DNA from: Dama dama
Taxonomy: Eukaryota; Chordata; Mammalia; Artiodactyla; Cervidae
Assembly (NCBI RefSeq): GCF_033118175.1
Contig: NC_083692.1
Span: forward strand, 17,914,501-17,978,500
DNA: 64,000 bases
Reading direction: 5' to 3'
The translations under genes were made by a program, and so were the position numbers. The notes below the pieces were generated by a model. The model was not told the origin of the DNA, made no database searches, and saw only the letters and a list, made by a program, of their open reading frames with translations. Position 1 is the first letter of the stretch; the number at the start of each line of letters is the position of its first letter. Positions 22,641-33,240 of the stretch are shown piece after piece.

Positions 22641-24390
22641 ACCAGATTTGTTCCAGGTGGAACAGCAGCTGTCCTAGTCTGTTAGCCAGATGTGTTCCCA
22701 GAGGTTGGGCAGTGATGCTGGATATCGGGCTAATGTTTGCGGAGCGGTGCCACGCCAAAGGCTGGGCTTATAAAATTCTCTGAGTGGTATCTTCCAGAAA
22801 GCCAGGACCCCTGAGTCACTCGCCCCAGCTGGTCAGTCTCATCAGCTCTCTCCAGCTAACTGGAGCTCACTAAACAGTCATCTCCCATCAGGCACCTCCT
22901 GGAGCTTGCACCCAAGGCTCTGGCTGGTCCCCTGGATCTCTGGAAGGCCCTGTTAGCTGAGTGTGGCTCCCTTGCTTGGCAGCTTTGATCCTGACCAGTT
23001 CTCCTGGGGGCCCTGGTGGCCTTGAAGGCAGGGCAGGCCGAGCCGCTGCCCTCCTACAGTCAGCTCTGTGGCCATCCTGAGGGCATCTAGGGTGACAGCA
23101 GGCTCGGGGGGCCTCCTGGAGCCAGGCTCCACACCACGACCTCTCGGCCGGGCAGACTCCTCGGTCTGTGCTCTCTGGGCTCCCCCGGATGCTAGGCTTT
23201 AGAAAACTCCCAGGGCTTGCTGCCTGTTTTTCTTCTCAAAGACCTCCCAGGCCTCTCAGAGGCCTTGTCACCACCACCAGAGGTAATGACTTACAAATGG
23301 GTGGGTTGTTCCCCCTCCCACCGGGGCACACAACTCAGAAGCCATGGGTAGGAGGACCAGCCCTTTCTGCAGAACCCAGTGACTGACTGGGGCCCTGGTG
23401 GGGAGGAGGCCTTCAGGGAACCAGTAAACTGCTGAGGGAAGTGGTCCAGAGAGGCTTCGAGGTGGCCGAGATGGCACAGCCCTCGGCCGAGAAGACATTC
23501 TGCAAGCTCCCTGGGAGGCAGCTCTCCACAGCTTTGGGCCGAAGGGCCAGAAATGGGCCTCAGCATTTTCAAACGGCAGGAATTTATTTTGAATGTTTCG
23601 TAAGGTTTCAAAAACCACACCAGCTTTGGGGTCGACACAAATGTCAACCAAACTCTTAAGTGGGACCAGATGCCCCCACGCTGGCCACAGAGGTCACAGG
23701 AATGGCCTCCTGGTCAGCCCTTCACCCTGACTCTCGGACTCCATACCTCTGCCGCCCTACTTACCCTGTGTTTCAGTGAGTGCTTGGTAGATAATTTCTG
23801 ATGGAAACCATGGGATATGCGAGGCCAGAGTCAAGCCCACTCTGAGCTGGGGAGGCAAGACCCCAGAGGTCTTCTCCAAGAAGAGCCCTCTGGGGAAGTC
23901 ACCTGGGTCTGAGTATGTGGGTCTTTAGATTGACAGGCAGGGTGGGTGAAGGCTACTGGTGCTGAAGGGCCCCACTGGAAAGCAGAGGGCAGAGTTTGGG
24001 TGAACTGGGAGAATGGCCTTGGTGCTGGGGGAAGGACTATCCTTGCTTCAAGTAAGTTCCATCAGCCTACCCAAATAAAAAGTGTACTCGCCACGCAAAG
24101 TGGCTTATCCTGAGTCCCCGGCCCCATTGTCCCACCAGCCTGCCACCTCCTCAGCCCCTCTTAAAGGACATTCTGGAGCCTGGCCCTTTCCATCACCCTC
24201 CCAGTTGCTCCGTCTCACCCTGTACCAGCCTGCCCGAGGGCTAAGGCTCCTCCCAGTGTGCATTTGTTGGCAAGGGATACAGATGTAGGTCCTTAAGGCT
24301 GTTGTGTGTGTCTGTGTGTCTTCCAGCTTCCCTTGGATTATCAGCATTTGTTGGCAAGGGCCATGGTGATTATTTTTTGGTGAGAGGCCA

Positions 24391-24497
24391 CGTGGAGTTG
24401 GAGCATGACTTTGAGTTGGGTCAACCTAGGTTTGAATCTGGCTCTGACACTTCTTGTTTAGCCTTGGCAAGGGACTGAGCCACTCTGAACTTGCTTT
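24391..24497 (+). mobile_element. MIR SINE
   Basis: GGTTTGAATCTGGCTCTGAC and the ACTGAGCCACTCTGAACTTG segment match MIR. Confidence 0.75.
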
Positions 24498-24554
24498 TTG
24501 GTCGTCTTTGTGATCCCCGTGCCAGTGGAGTGTCTTCTCACGTCAGGGGCTCTA

Positions 24555-24690
24555 TATTCCTATCTTGTTGAATCCTCCCAACAACCCCATGAGGCAGGTA
24601 TTATTATCTGCCTTGTACAGATGATGACAGTGATGCTTCCCAAGGTCGTGCCACCAGTGGCAGAATCAGGATTCCATCTTAGTGCCCGCC
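24555..24690 (-). mobile_element. MIR SINE
   Basis: AATCCTCCCAACAACCCCAT and GTACAGATGATGACAG match the reverse complement of MIR. It ends about 150 bases before exon 2. Confidence 0.75.
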
Positions 24691-24848
24691 CCTGGGCCAC
24701 GCGGCCTCCCTCGAGAAGGGGGACGGTGCCCGGCCTGGCAGAGCTCCCCCAGGCCCTGCCTGTAGAGGGCAGGACCATCAGACATTAAGCTCTGTGAATA
24801 ATCCTGCTCTGAGCATACCACGCTGACCCTGTCTTGGTGGCCCCACAG

Positions 24849-24919
24849 GAGGAATGTCTGCGGGGGACAGTGCTGCCCGGGATGGACAACGGCAAACAGC
24901 ACCAACCACTGTATCAAAC
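24849..24919 (+). CDS. LTBP2: LTBP2 coding exon 2 (Cys-rich N-terminal motif)
   Basis: A 71-base exon that completes codon 159 (Gly), encodes 23 residues (160-182) and leaves one base of the next codon. Its first residues read RNVCGGQCCPGW, followed by an N-glycosylation sequon (NST) and a fourth cysteine before the donor. This short four-cysteine motif before the first EGF-like domain is conserved in LTBPs and fibrillins. Acceptor CCCCACAG|GAGG and donor AAAC|GTGAGT are canonical. The phases (2 in, 1 out) match exons 1 and 3 exactly. No independent ORF call would reveal this exon, because it is too short; it was found by matching the expected protein sequence between the flanking exons. Confidence 0.96.
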
Positions 24920-25090
24920 GTGAGTGCCTCCACCCCATCCACCCTCTCTCCCTCTCTCTCTCTCTCCATCGAGCTGGGTCGGGTGTGGCATCTCTGGAAC
25001 CTGGAGCACATGTTTTACCCAACTCACCTCTGGAGCAGGCAGCCCTCTCCAGCGGGAAGCAGTGGAAGGGAGGAGGCGAAAAAGTGCCTC

Positions 25091-25198
25091 CAGGGAACTC
25101 CTCGGTAGGACTCTGTGCTTTCATTGCAGAAGGCCCGGGTTCAATCCTTGGTCGGGGAACTAAGCTCCTGCAAGCTGCATGGCAAAAAAAAAAAAAAA
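25091..25198 (+). mobile_element. CHR-type SINE close to exon 2
   Basis: GAACTCCTCGGTAGGACTCT, CCCGGGTTCAATCCTTGGTC and a 15-A tail. It lies 170 bases downstream of the exon 2 donor. Confidence 0.8.
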
Positions 25199-25555
25199 GC
25201 CTCCTGATGACTGAACTGAAAATGGCTTCTCAGATAAATCCCTGCTTGTGTTTATAAAGCTTCCTGTATGCCTCTTCTGATGTCCCCCTGTGTTGGGGCT
25301 CACCCCTAACCTGCCCTGGGGTCTGCAGAACACACCTGGCCCCAGAGCCTCTGCATCCTACATTCCGTGGGAAGAGGGTACTCACAATGCATGCTGTGGG
25401 GATCCACCTCTGCTCTGGCCCCTGGCGGGCATTCTACCAGCATGGTCAGATGAGTCTCTGGTTCTGTGTCTGGGGCAGTCTTCCTCTGGGCCTCTTCGAA
25501 GCCTGGCAGGCTGGCCCAGATTAGGGAATGTGCCACCTACCTGACCGCTCCCTCT

Positions 25556-25694
25556 GTTACCGCCAGCCCCATTACCACTCCTGCTGCCTCTACCACCCCG
25601 TTACTACTATAGCTGCTGCTTCTACCGCCGTCACTGTACTACCAACACCACCGTGGACACCGCAGCAGTGACGAGGACTGCTACAGCTACTAGC
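25556..25694. repeat. Degenerate trinucleotide-rich tract
   Basis: Runs of ACC, ACT, GCT and CTA triplets (TTACTACTATAGCTGCTGCT, ACCAACACCACCG) in a decayed triplet array about 140 bases long. No perfect array remains. Confidence 0.6.
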
Positions 25695-25699
25695 TAACT

Positions 25700-25930
25700 G
25701 CCGGGGACTTACTGTATACCCGACGCTGTGCTACGCTCTTCACATACATCGTCCCACTTGAGTCTCTCAGTCCTGTAACGTGAGTGTTTACTGCTCATCC
25801 CGCTCACAGCCCGGGACACTGAGGCTCAGGTTGGTTAAGAAACGTGTCCGAGGAGACAGCATCTGAGTCTGGCTTGGGAGGCAGACTCGGGGCAGTCTGA
25901 CCCGGAACCACGTACTCTTACCCGTGGGGC
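25700..25930 (-). mobile_element. MIR SINE
   Basis: ACGCTGTGCTACGCTCTTCA and GGGACACTGAGGCTCAGG match the MIR complement. The end near 25920 retains CACGTACTCTTACCC. Confidence 0.7.
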
Positions 25931-26582
25931 CTTCTGGACTCTGGGAGCCCCACAGGTGATGACTGGGTGGTTTTAGAGAGCTTGGATCGTCCTCCCGCAC
26001 ACCCCGGGGCCCCTCTCGAGCCTTCATCAGCACCACACCCCCCGCTCCGGTGTTTGTGGCAACACCAGGAGCTCTGCCCAGCTGTTCCTCCTGGATCCGA
26101 TTCTACCCTCTGCCCTAAGCCTGGCTACAAAGCCCTAGTCTCACCAGCACCCCTTCCCACCCAAGGACAAGCCCTAGGCCCTTTCCAGTGTGAGTTTCAC
26201 AGCTAGTGGTCCAGCAGGGTGATGAAACCTATGGTGTTCCTGTCGCTGATGGATGCCCTCATTTCTGGTCTCCTGATGCCTCCTGAGACGGGGATAGACA
26301 GGGATGCAATGGGGTTGCTTCCATTCCTACGGGGCTGGCTCACTAAACTTTCAGCTCTGCCTCTGACCTCGTGGCCTTGACCCTCTCCCAGTCTGATGAT
26401 GAAGCCTGGGCAGAATCTTGGGTCTCTCTGAGGATCTCCAGATAAAGAAGGCAAAACTCCAAACTCAGAAACAAATAGCAAAGCAGATTTCTACCCGAAA
26501 ATTCTTTCCTTTTTGGGGAACCTGGATTAGTGGGGCTTGCAGAGGCTAGGTACTCGGTGACTAGGGACACAGTTAGGGGAGG

Positions 26583-26690
26583 GACCCCTCTTCATAACTT
26601 GAAAGATAAGGACCGTGTGCCTCAGATGACTTGCTCAAGGTCATATAGCTCCTTAGTAGAGGATCTGGGACCTGAAATCGGTGACTCCCC
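26583..26690 (-). mobile_element. MIR SINE fragment
   Basis: GACTTGCTCAAGGTCATATA followed by GCTCCTTAGTAGAGG matches the MIR complement. Confidence 0.65.
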
Positions 26691-26906
26691 TGGGCAGAGA
26701 AGCCAAGGATGTGGGTAGCTCAGTAAGTTTACAGCCAGGAGAAGCTCTGGGGCTGGGGGCTGGACACTGGTATGTTATTAAAGTTCCGTAGGTGATCCTA
26801 GCCAGGGCTGAAGGCTGCTAAGCAGAGTTTGGGGTCAGTCATGGAAAGATCTGCCTTGGGGAGCCCTACTCAAATTTGAATGTTCCCATGAATCCTCTGT
26901 TATTCT

Positions 26907-27614
26907 TGTTGTTCAGTTGCTCACTTGTGTCTGACTCTTTGTGACCCCATGGACTGCAGCACATCAGGCTTCCCTGTCCTTCACCATCTCCCGGAGCTTG
27001 CTCAAATTCATGTCCACTGAGTCACTGATACCATCCAACCATCTCATCCTCTGTTGCCCCCTTCTCCTCCTGCCCTCAATCTTTCTCAGCATTAGGGTCT
27101 TTTCCAGTGACTTGGCTCTTTGCACCAGATAGCCAAAGTATTGGAGCTTCAGCTTCAGCATCAGTCCTTCCAATGAATATTCAGTGTTGATTTCCTTTAG
27201 GATTGACTGGTTTAATCTCCTTGCAGTCCAAGGGACTCTCAGCAGTCTTCTCCAGCACCACAATTCAAAAGCATCAGTTCTTTGGTATTCAGCCTTCTTT
27301 ATGGTCCAACTCTCACATCCATAGATGACTACTGGAAAAACCATGGCTTTGACTCTATAGACCTTTATCAACAAAGAGATGTCTCATCTTTTTAATATGC
27401 TGTCTAGGTTTGTCATAGCTTTCCTTCCAAGGAGCAAACATTGCTTAATTTAATGGCTACAGTCACCATCCACAGCAATTTTGTCGCCCAAGAAAATAAA
27501 ATTTGTCACTTCTACTTTTTCCCCTTCTATTTTGCCATTAAGTGATGGGGCTGGATACCATGATCTTAGTTTTTTTGAATGCTGAGTTTTGAGCCAGCTT
27601 TTTCACTCTCCTTT
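26907..27614 (-). mobile_element. BovB LINE 3' fragment (about 708 bases)
   Basis: Non-LTR retrotransposon of the RTE clade in reverse orientation. On the minus strand, an open stretch at 27374-26964 encodes the C-terminal part of the BovB polyprotein, after the reverse-transcriptase catalytic core: residues such as MVFPVVIYGCESW and FELWCWRRLLRVPW are recognisable. The 5' two-thirds of the element and the catalytic core are missing, so it is inactive. It abuts a MER5A-like fragment. Confidence 0.95.
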
Positions 27615-27616
27615 GG

Positions 27617-27735
27617 GATCTTATTAAAGTGTAGACTGTGACTCAGCAGGTCTGGGGTGAGGCTGGAGAGTCTGTTTCTAACAAGCTCCTAGGGGATGCT
27701 GATGCTGCTGGTCCTCGGACCACACTTTGAGTAGC
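27617..27735 (+). mobile_element. MER5A-like hAT transposon fragment
   Basis: CAGCAGGTCTGGGGTGAGGC, TTTCTAACAAGCTCCTAGG and GATGCTGATGCTGCTGGTCC, ending ACCACACTTTGAGTAGCA, follow the MER5A consensus. The left end is missing next to the BovB insertion. Confidence 0.85.
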
Positions 27736-29344
27736 AAGCCCTGGGGGGCTGTCTGGAGGCCTGGGGAGGGATTTGGGGCTAGAGATGAGGAGGAGGGCTC
27801 GTAAGTTCTAGGGAGCTTAGGAGAGTGTTGCTGAGGTTTGAAAAGTTGGGGAGGCTAGCTTCAGAGTGGGTGGCCTTCTCCCTAGCTGCCCGAGGGTCTG
27901 GGCATGAGCCTCGCTCGGGCCTGAAGGCTCTCGATTTCCCGACTTGCTCATGACTTTCCAGCATCATTCTCTGCCAATCTGGAGTTTCAACACTGGAAAC
28001 TTGAGGTTGGGTGAGTCTGCGGATTGTCAGAACTGATGTGTGTGTGCACCCTTGCGCCCTGAGCAGGGGGCGGCTGCTCCGGAGAGCTGTCAGTACCCAC
28101 TCCACCCTGGGGGTCCTCAGCCCTATTATTTCTCTCCCCGGTCTTCTGCTGCCCCTACAGGTGTCTCTGGGACTCTGGCATGCAGGCTGGCAGCGCTCCG
28201 GGAGGACTTTGCCAGTGGGTGTTAGCCTCTCCCACTGGAAGTCGACTTGCCCACTGACGGTCTGTGCACTGATTAGCTGGGCCCAGTGCTGTTTGCTTGT
28301 TGCTATTTTGCTGCTAATGAGCCTAATGAGAACCACGTGGATGGCGGGGTGTTGGCCTGGACGGCTGGGTCCGAAGCTCTGTCAAGTACGGGCTCTTGCT
28401 TCCACGCCCTGTCAGCTGGCAGTCCTGCTTCCTCTGTGTGGTTTGCGTCTCCCTATCCCCTCCCCATGCTACACTCCCCTGGCTGGAGCCAATGCTGCCA
28501 GTCCTGGGGAGTGCTCATGACTCTGGTCTAGCGGTTTCACAGATGTGGGGTGCCTCTCCTGGTCTGGCAAGCTTGGGGTGACAGGGAGGGGTGTGTGACA
28601 TTCCCCCAACTGCCAAGTCTAGTCTCAGAAGGGTGCAGGGGGTCAATCCACCCCCTGGTCTCTCCTAGATACCTGTGGGTCCAGCCCACTGCCCACACAC
28701 AGGGAGTGATGGCCTTTGTGCCCTGGGTCTCCCCTGACCCCCCGCTTGCCTCCTCTCATGGAATCCTAGGTTGCCGTAACATACCGGCCATCTCCCTGGC
28801 AGCCTCTCTCTTTATTTCTGTCCGGTCCCTGGGCCTCGGGGAGCCACGGCATCTGCAGGTGTCCGTTACTGGAAGCCCAGCTGCTCTCTGCAGCCTGGCG
28901 GGGTCTGGAGCTGGGCTCTTGCCTCCTCCTCTGGTCTTGGTCTCCTCCTTCCCTTCTGTGGCTTTGCCAGCCCTGCCACACAATTTATGTGTTTATGTAT
29001 TTGTGCAGGCAGCTCGCTGGGGCCTGCTGGCTGGCTCGGCTGAAGTAAAAGGCTGCAGGGTGTGGGGAGGCTGGATCCTGTTTAGAGTTAGGGCTTTTGG
29101 AAGACTGTCCAGTCTTCCCAGACTGACTCACCCCAATACACACACAGCCTTTGCAGGGGCTTCTAAAGTCTCATCCTGGGGAAGAAGATTTGAAGAATTC
29201 TCTGGCTTCTCCTTTTATCTCAGCCTAGATGCACAGGGGCCGGGGCTGTTCTGGGGAAGGCAGAAGGCTCTCAGGGAAGGGGCTAGGAGGGTCACCACCC
29301 CCAAGCCCCCACCAGGAGTAAGGCACGGAGTGAGAACATATACT

Positions 29345-29515
29345 TTAGATTCCAGTGCCAGATTCAAGGAGTCATAGCTTTGAATCCCAGCTCTGTGTCC
29401 TCAAGCAAGTGCCTGGCCCTCTCCCAGCCGCAGAGCCTCACCCAGTAAGTGAGTATAACACCTCACCCAATGAGTGGGTATAACAGTCTCTATAGAGCTG
29501 CTTCTAATAATAGTA
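29345..29515 (+). mobile_element. MIR SINE with an internal 25-base tandem duplication
   Basis: GAATCCCAGCTCTGTGTCC and TCAAGCAAGTGCCTGGC match MIR. Bases 29436-29460 (starting CCTCACCCAGTAAGTG) are repeated with three changes at 29461-29485 (CCTCACCCAATGAGTG). Confidence 0.65.
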
Positions 29516-29517
29516 GC

Positions 29518-29742
29518 ACCCTCAAGCTCTTAACGAGGGTCAGAACTTAATTTTTAATTTTTAACCCTGACAACAACCCTCCTGTAAACCAGATTTGATC
29601 TTTATGCCCATTTACAGATGAGGTTAACTCTTTGTCCAAGTCATGCAGCTGGGACTCGGCAGAGCCTGGGTGTGAATTTAGGTAGCCTAGTCCAGAGGAC
29701 AGGGCTTGACACCACGCTGCTGGGAAACGAGTAAGTGCGTGT
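29518..29742 (-). mobile_element. MIR SINE
   Basis: AACCCTGACAACAACCCTCC, CATTTACAGATGAGG and GGGTGTGAATTTAGG match the MIR complement. Confidence 0.75.
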
Positions 29743-29789
29743 TGAGAGCCTGGCATGGGGTAACTTTGGCTGTGATCTTAATCTCAATT

Positions 29790-29985
29790 CAGGAGGCTAT
29801 GCTGCCTGCCTGGGTTTAAATGCCAGCTCCATAGCTTAGCTTCAAGACCTTGGGCAAGATGTTTAAGCTCTCTGTGCCTCAATTTCTTTTTCCGTAAAAT
29901 ATGACTAATACTCATCCCTGCCTCACAGAATTCTAAGGAACAAAGAGAGAGCTTAGGGCAAATGTTTAGTTCAAAGCCTGGCATG
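29790..29985 (+). mobile_element. MIR SINE
   Basis: GACCTTGGGCAAGATGTTTA and CTCTGTGCCTCAATTTC match the MIR core. Confidence 0.8.
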
Positions 29986-30439
29986 TTCTGGATGTTCCAT
30001 ACATGTCTGGCCTTGATGGTGAGAGCAGGGACTGTATCTCGTGACCCCTGGGCCTGCAGTGCAGTGCAAGCATTCGTTGGATACAAGGTGAAGGCTCACC
30101 AACAATGTGCTGAGCAACACAGGGCCTTTCCCAGGCCTGTGCAGAGAGGTCTCCTCCTGCTGCCCTGGGCTCATCAGCCTTTTCAGAAAACTCCCCATGG
30201 TGCTCAGGAGACCCTGGAATGGCCTGGGCACTTGTTCTTGTGTTTTGGCCCCAAGCCTCTCTACTTGTGGGGCCATTACAACAGCATGACTTCTGGACCA
30301 CATCTCAGTGCTGTGAAGATCCCCATCCCTTCTGATCTGAGCTTCTCCTGAGTTTCTCTGAAGGAGCTCTTCTGGCCCCGCCCCCAGCCCAGCCCTGAAA
30401 ATGACCCCACCCCAAAGGCCAAGACTCTGGCCAGATGGG

Positions 30440-30665
30440 GAAGAGCCCCAACTTTGGAGCCAGACTCTGAGTTCAAACTCTTGCTCCATCACTTACTTGC
30501 ACGGGGATCTCAGACAAGTTGCTGGACTGCTCTAAGCCTCAGTTTGTCCACATGTCAAATGAGGGTCAGACTGGTACCCATGGTTGTTGTAAGAATCTTT
30601 AGAGGAGATACTTGTAAAGAAATTGGCCCCAAGGTCTCATAATGGCAAGTACTGAGCAAACGTTA
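30440..30665 (+). mobile_element. MIR SINE
   Basis: TTTGGAGCCAGACTCTGAG, TTGCTCCATCACTTACTTGC and CTAAGCCTCAGTTTGTCC follow MIR. Confidence 0.8.
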
Positions 30666-31008
30666 GGGAAAAGGGTCAGGGCATGTGTGCGATTTGCAGG
30701 TTCATTACTGATTGTTTCGGAACCAGCAGGAACTAGAGGCTCGAGCCTACCTATGGCTCATCTCTGGGCAAATTGTCCGATGAGATTCAGTAGTTGGTGG
30801 GAGTGGTAGAGAGGAAAGTGGAAGGCGTTAAGGGGAGTTATCACACAACTGCAGTGGAGACCCAGCTAACAGAAAGGGTACAGTCCTAGCAAGAGACATT
30901 GCCCATCTCTACCCCCTCCATGTGGGGGTACCTTAGATCTTCCTGTTGAGCAGGTGTGTGCCCCCAAGTCTTTTTGCTCCAAGGAGTATATAGGAGATGC
31001 TCTTACCC

Positions 31009-31222
31009 AGGGCCTTCTCTGGAGGCTCAGATGGTAAAGAACATGCCTGCAATGTGGGAGACACAGAGGTCGCAGGTTCGATCCCTGGGTTGGGAAGATC
31101 CCTTGGAGAAGGGAATGGCAACCCACTCCAGTATTCTTGCCTGGAGAATTCCTTGGACAGAGGAGCTTGGTGGGTTACAGTCCGTGGGGTCACAGAGTCA
31201 GACATGACTGAGTGACTAACAC
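31009..31222 (+). mobile_element. Bov-tA SINE
   Basis: Full head (CCTTCTCTGGAGGCTCAGAT, GGTTCGATCCCTGGGTTGG) and body to GAGTGACTAACACACACAC. The CA tail runs into the rearranged block that follows. Confidence 0.93.
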
Positions 31223-31440
31223 ACACACACATACGGATGTACACACATGCATGCACACATGTACACACACGCAAAGAATTCTATGGACAGAGGTGTCTGG
31301 TGGTTTACAGTTCATGGGGTCACACACGCATGCACACACACACAAAGAATTCTATGGACAGAGGAGCCTGGACGGAGGAGCTGCAGTCCTTGGATCACAA
31401 AGAGTTGGACATGGCTGAGCCACTAACACTTTCACTTTCA
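31223..31440 (+). repeat. CA-rich tract with two extra partial Bov-A bodies
   Basis: After the SINE, CA/CATG-rich sequence carries two partial copies of the Bov-A 3' segment, each starting CAAAGAATTCTATGGACAGA, at 31272 and 31343 (71 bases apart). Only the last one runs to the TTGGACATGGCTGAGCCACT end. This looks like tandem expansion of the SINE tail plus CA tract. Confidence 0.8.
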
Positions 31441-31904
31441 CTTCCCCAGGGGGTCGTGAAGCCAGGGGCTCTGTCCTGTCGATGCCAGTAGGGTGCCTAC
31501 TTGCTACGAGTGTGTTAAAGGACTGAGTGGGTGAATGATTACTCGGGTGACCTGATAGTTTCCTTCTGCCATCCCCAGCTGCCTCTTCTCATCTCCTCAG
31601 CTTCACCTTTCCTACTCAACATCTTAATGTTGGGCTACCTTTAACTTTCTCCAGATCTTCCAAATCCTCCTCCCAGAGAGGGGGGACCGTGTGAAGCAAA
31701 TCCAGCATTAATTGCCCCCCTCCCCCACTATTGAGTGCCAGTAGGCACTGTACCAGACAATTAAAACACAATAATAAGAGTGGCAGTACTCGCTCTGTGC
31801 CAGGGGCCACACTAAACCCTTCAGCACCCCCTGCCCTGTGAACGGCCACCATGTTGATCTCTGTGCCGGCTCCTCCCATGTCCCTTGGCTGCTGCTTCTC
31901 CTCT

Positions 31905-33118
31905 GCCCAGCAACTAAACATTGGACTGAGTTCTGGGCCCTCTTCTTTTCTTTTTCACTGCACTGTCCTGGAGTGATCTAATGCATTCCCATGGATGTGA
32001 GCATCGTCTCTGGGCTGATGACACCCAGATTTATGTGCATCTTCAGCCAGACCTCTCCTCCGACCTCCAGACTCCTTTCATCCTGCTGCCTCCTTGACAT
32101 CTTGATGCTCTTGATGCCTCCAGACACCCCCACCCCGACCCCAGCTTTACCAAAGCGAGCTCATGGTTTCCCTCCCTCTGAGCCAATGTCCCTGACTAGG
32201 CCTTACCCACCCTGTTAAAAGGCAACCCGTCTATCTGAATGCTCGAGCTGCACTCTTGGGGACCATTTAGCACACTTTCCTCTTGCTTAGGTTTTTGTCC
32301 AATCTATCACCAAGCCCTGTGTGTGTCACTTCCTAAATCTCTTGGGAGTCTCTCCGCTTCTCACTCCCCCACCTCCCCCCAGCTCCATGCTTCTCCAGTC
32401 TCTGGTCCCGAGCAATAGCACATCCTCCTAGGTAACCGCTGCAGCTGGCTGATTGCTCCCACTGCCCCCCTTACCCTCCCGTTCCATCTCGTAAATTTGA
32501 TAATCACACGTGAGTGCACGTTAAGTCGCTTCTCTTTGTGACCCCATGGACCCTAGTCTGCCAGGCTCCTGTGTCCATGGGATTCTCCAGGCAAGAATAC
32601 TGGGGTGGGTTGCCATTTCCTTCTCCAGGGGATCTTCCTGACCCAGGGATGGAACCCGCATCTCTTACATCTCCCGCATTGACAGGCGTGTTCTTTACCA
32701 CTAGCGCCACCTGGGAAGTCCAGATATTCACACATCCCTAGTCAAACTTTCCTGCAGCAGTGTGTTCAGCCTCGTGTGTTCGCCCCTCGCTCACCGAATC
32801 CAGGCTGGGTTCCTGGGATGTGCCACCTCCAGGCTGTTCCAGAAGATTTCTCTCGTCTCCATAGGGGGCTGCCTCCTCATCCTCCTTCCGGTTTGTTTCC
32901 AGCTCCCCCCACCAGTTTGTGGAGAGTTGCCCCCAGCAGCCTTGTTTTTCTGGATCTCAGCCCGTCAACTGTTTCCTCCATCCTTCATACCCCAACTTCT
33001 CTTCCTCTGCTTGTTTGTTTACTTGTTTTACGAGTCTTGCTGAGCTGGAGGCTCTATGAAAAAAAGGACAGTGTCTGTCTTGTTTACCGTCCTAGGCAAA
33101 GAGTAAATGTTGGATGCA
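31905..33118 (+). mobile_element. Long L2 LINE copy, interrupted by Bov-tA
   Basis: GATGACACCCAGATTTATGT, CAGACCTCTCCTCCGACCTC and a tail with GAGCTGGAGGCTCTATG follow the order of the L2 3' portion. It is interrupted by a reverse Bov-tA at 32511-32721. Confidence 0.65.
32511..32721 (-). mobile_element. Bov-tA SINE in L2
   Basis: Reverse orientation, from GTTAAGTCGCTTCTCTTTGT to CTAGCGCCACCTGGGAAGTC. Near full length. Confidence 0.9.
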
Positions 33119-33240
33119 CGACTAATTTCTAGAGAAAACGAGACTGGCAGAGGTGATGAAATCTGCCTGAGGTCACCGGGTTGGAATTCAAATGCAGGTC
33201 TCTTTGACTGTAAGGCTGCTCTCTCCTCCACACGTCTGCC
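33119..33240 (-). mobile_element. MIR SINE
   Basis: TGAGGTCACCGGGTTGGAAT and CAAATGCAGGTCTCTTTGAC match the MIR complement. The left boundary with the L2 tail is unclear. Confidence 0.55.

Larger units (their letters stand above)
18225..24848 (+). other. LTBP2: LTBP2 intron 1
   Basis: Phase-2 intron with donor GTGAGC and acceptor CCCCACAG. The first 800 bases are still CpG-rich. The rest holds L2 pieces (about 19440-19620, 20829-21090, 22160-22640), a Bov-tA (20562-20780), an old L1M piece (21100-21760) and MIR copies of opposite orientation (24391-24497 and 24555-24690) just before exon 2. The stretches 19625-20550 and 22640-24380 look mostly unique; I see no exon in them. Confidence 0.9.

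Noticed and set aside
26964..27374. Minus-strand open frame of about 136 codons
   Set aside because: It is the C-terminal remnant of the BovB polyprotein, not a host gene.
28550..29377. Open frame of about 275 codons in intron 2
   Set aside because: No recognisable domain, compositionally biased, and in the middle of a large intron without matching splice sites.
31200..31440. Regular repeats that could suggest a CRISPR-like array
   Set aside because: The units are CA-rich SINE tail pieces without conserved direct repeats and unique spacers, and the host is a mammal.
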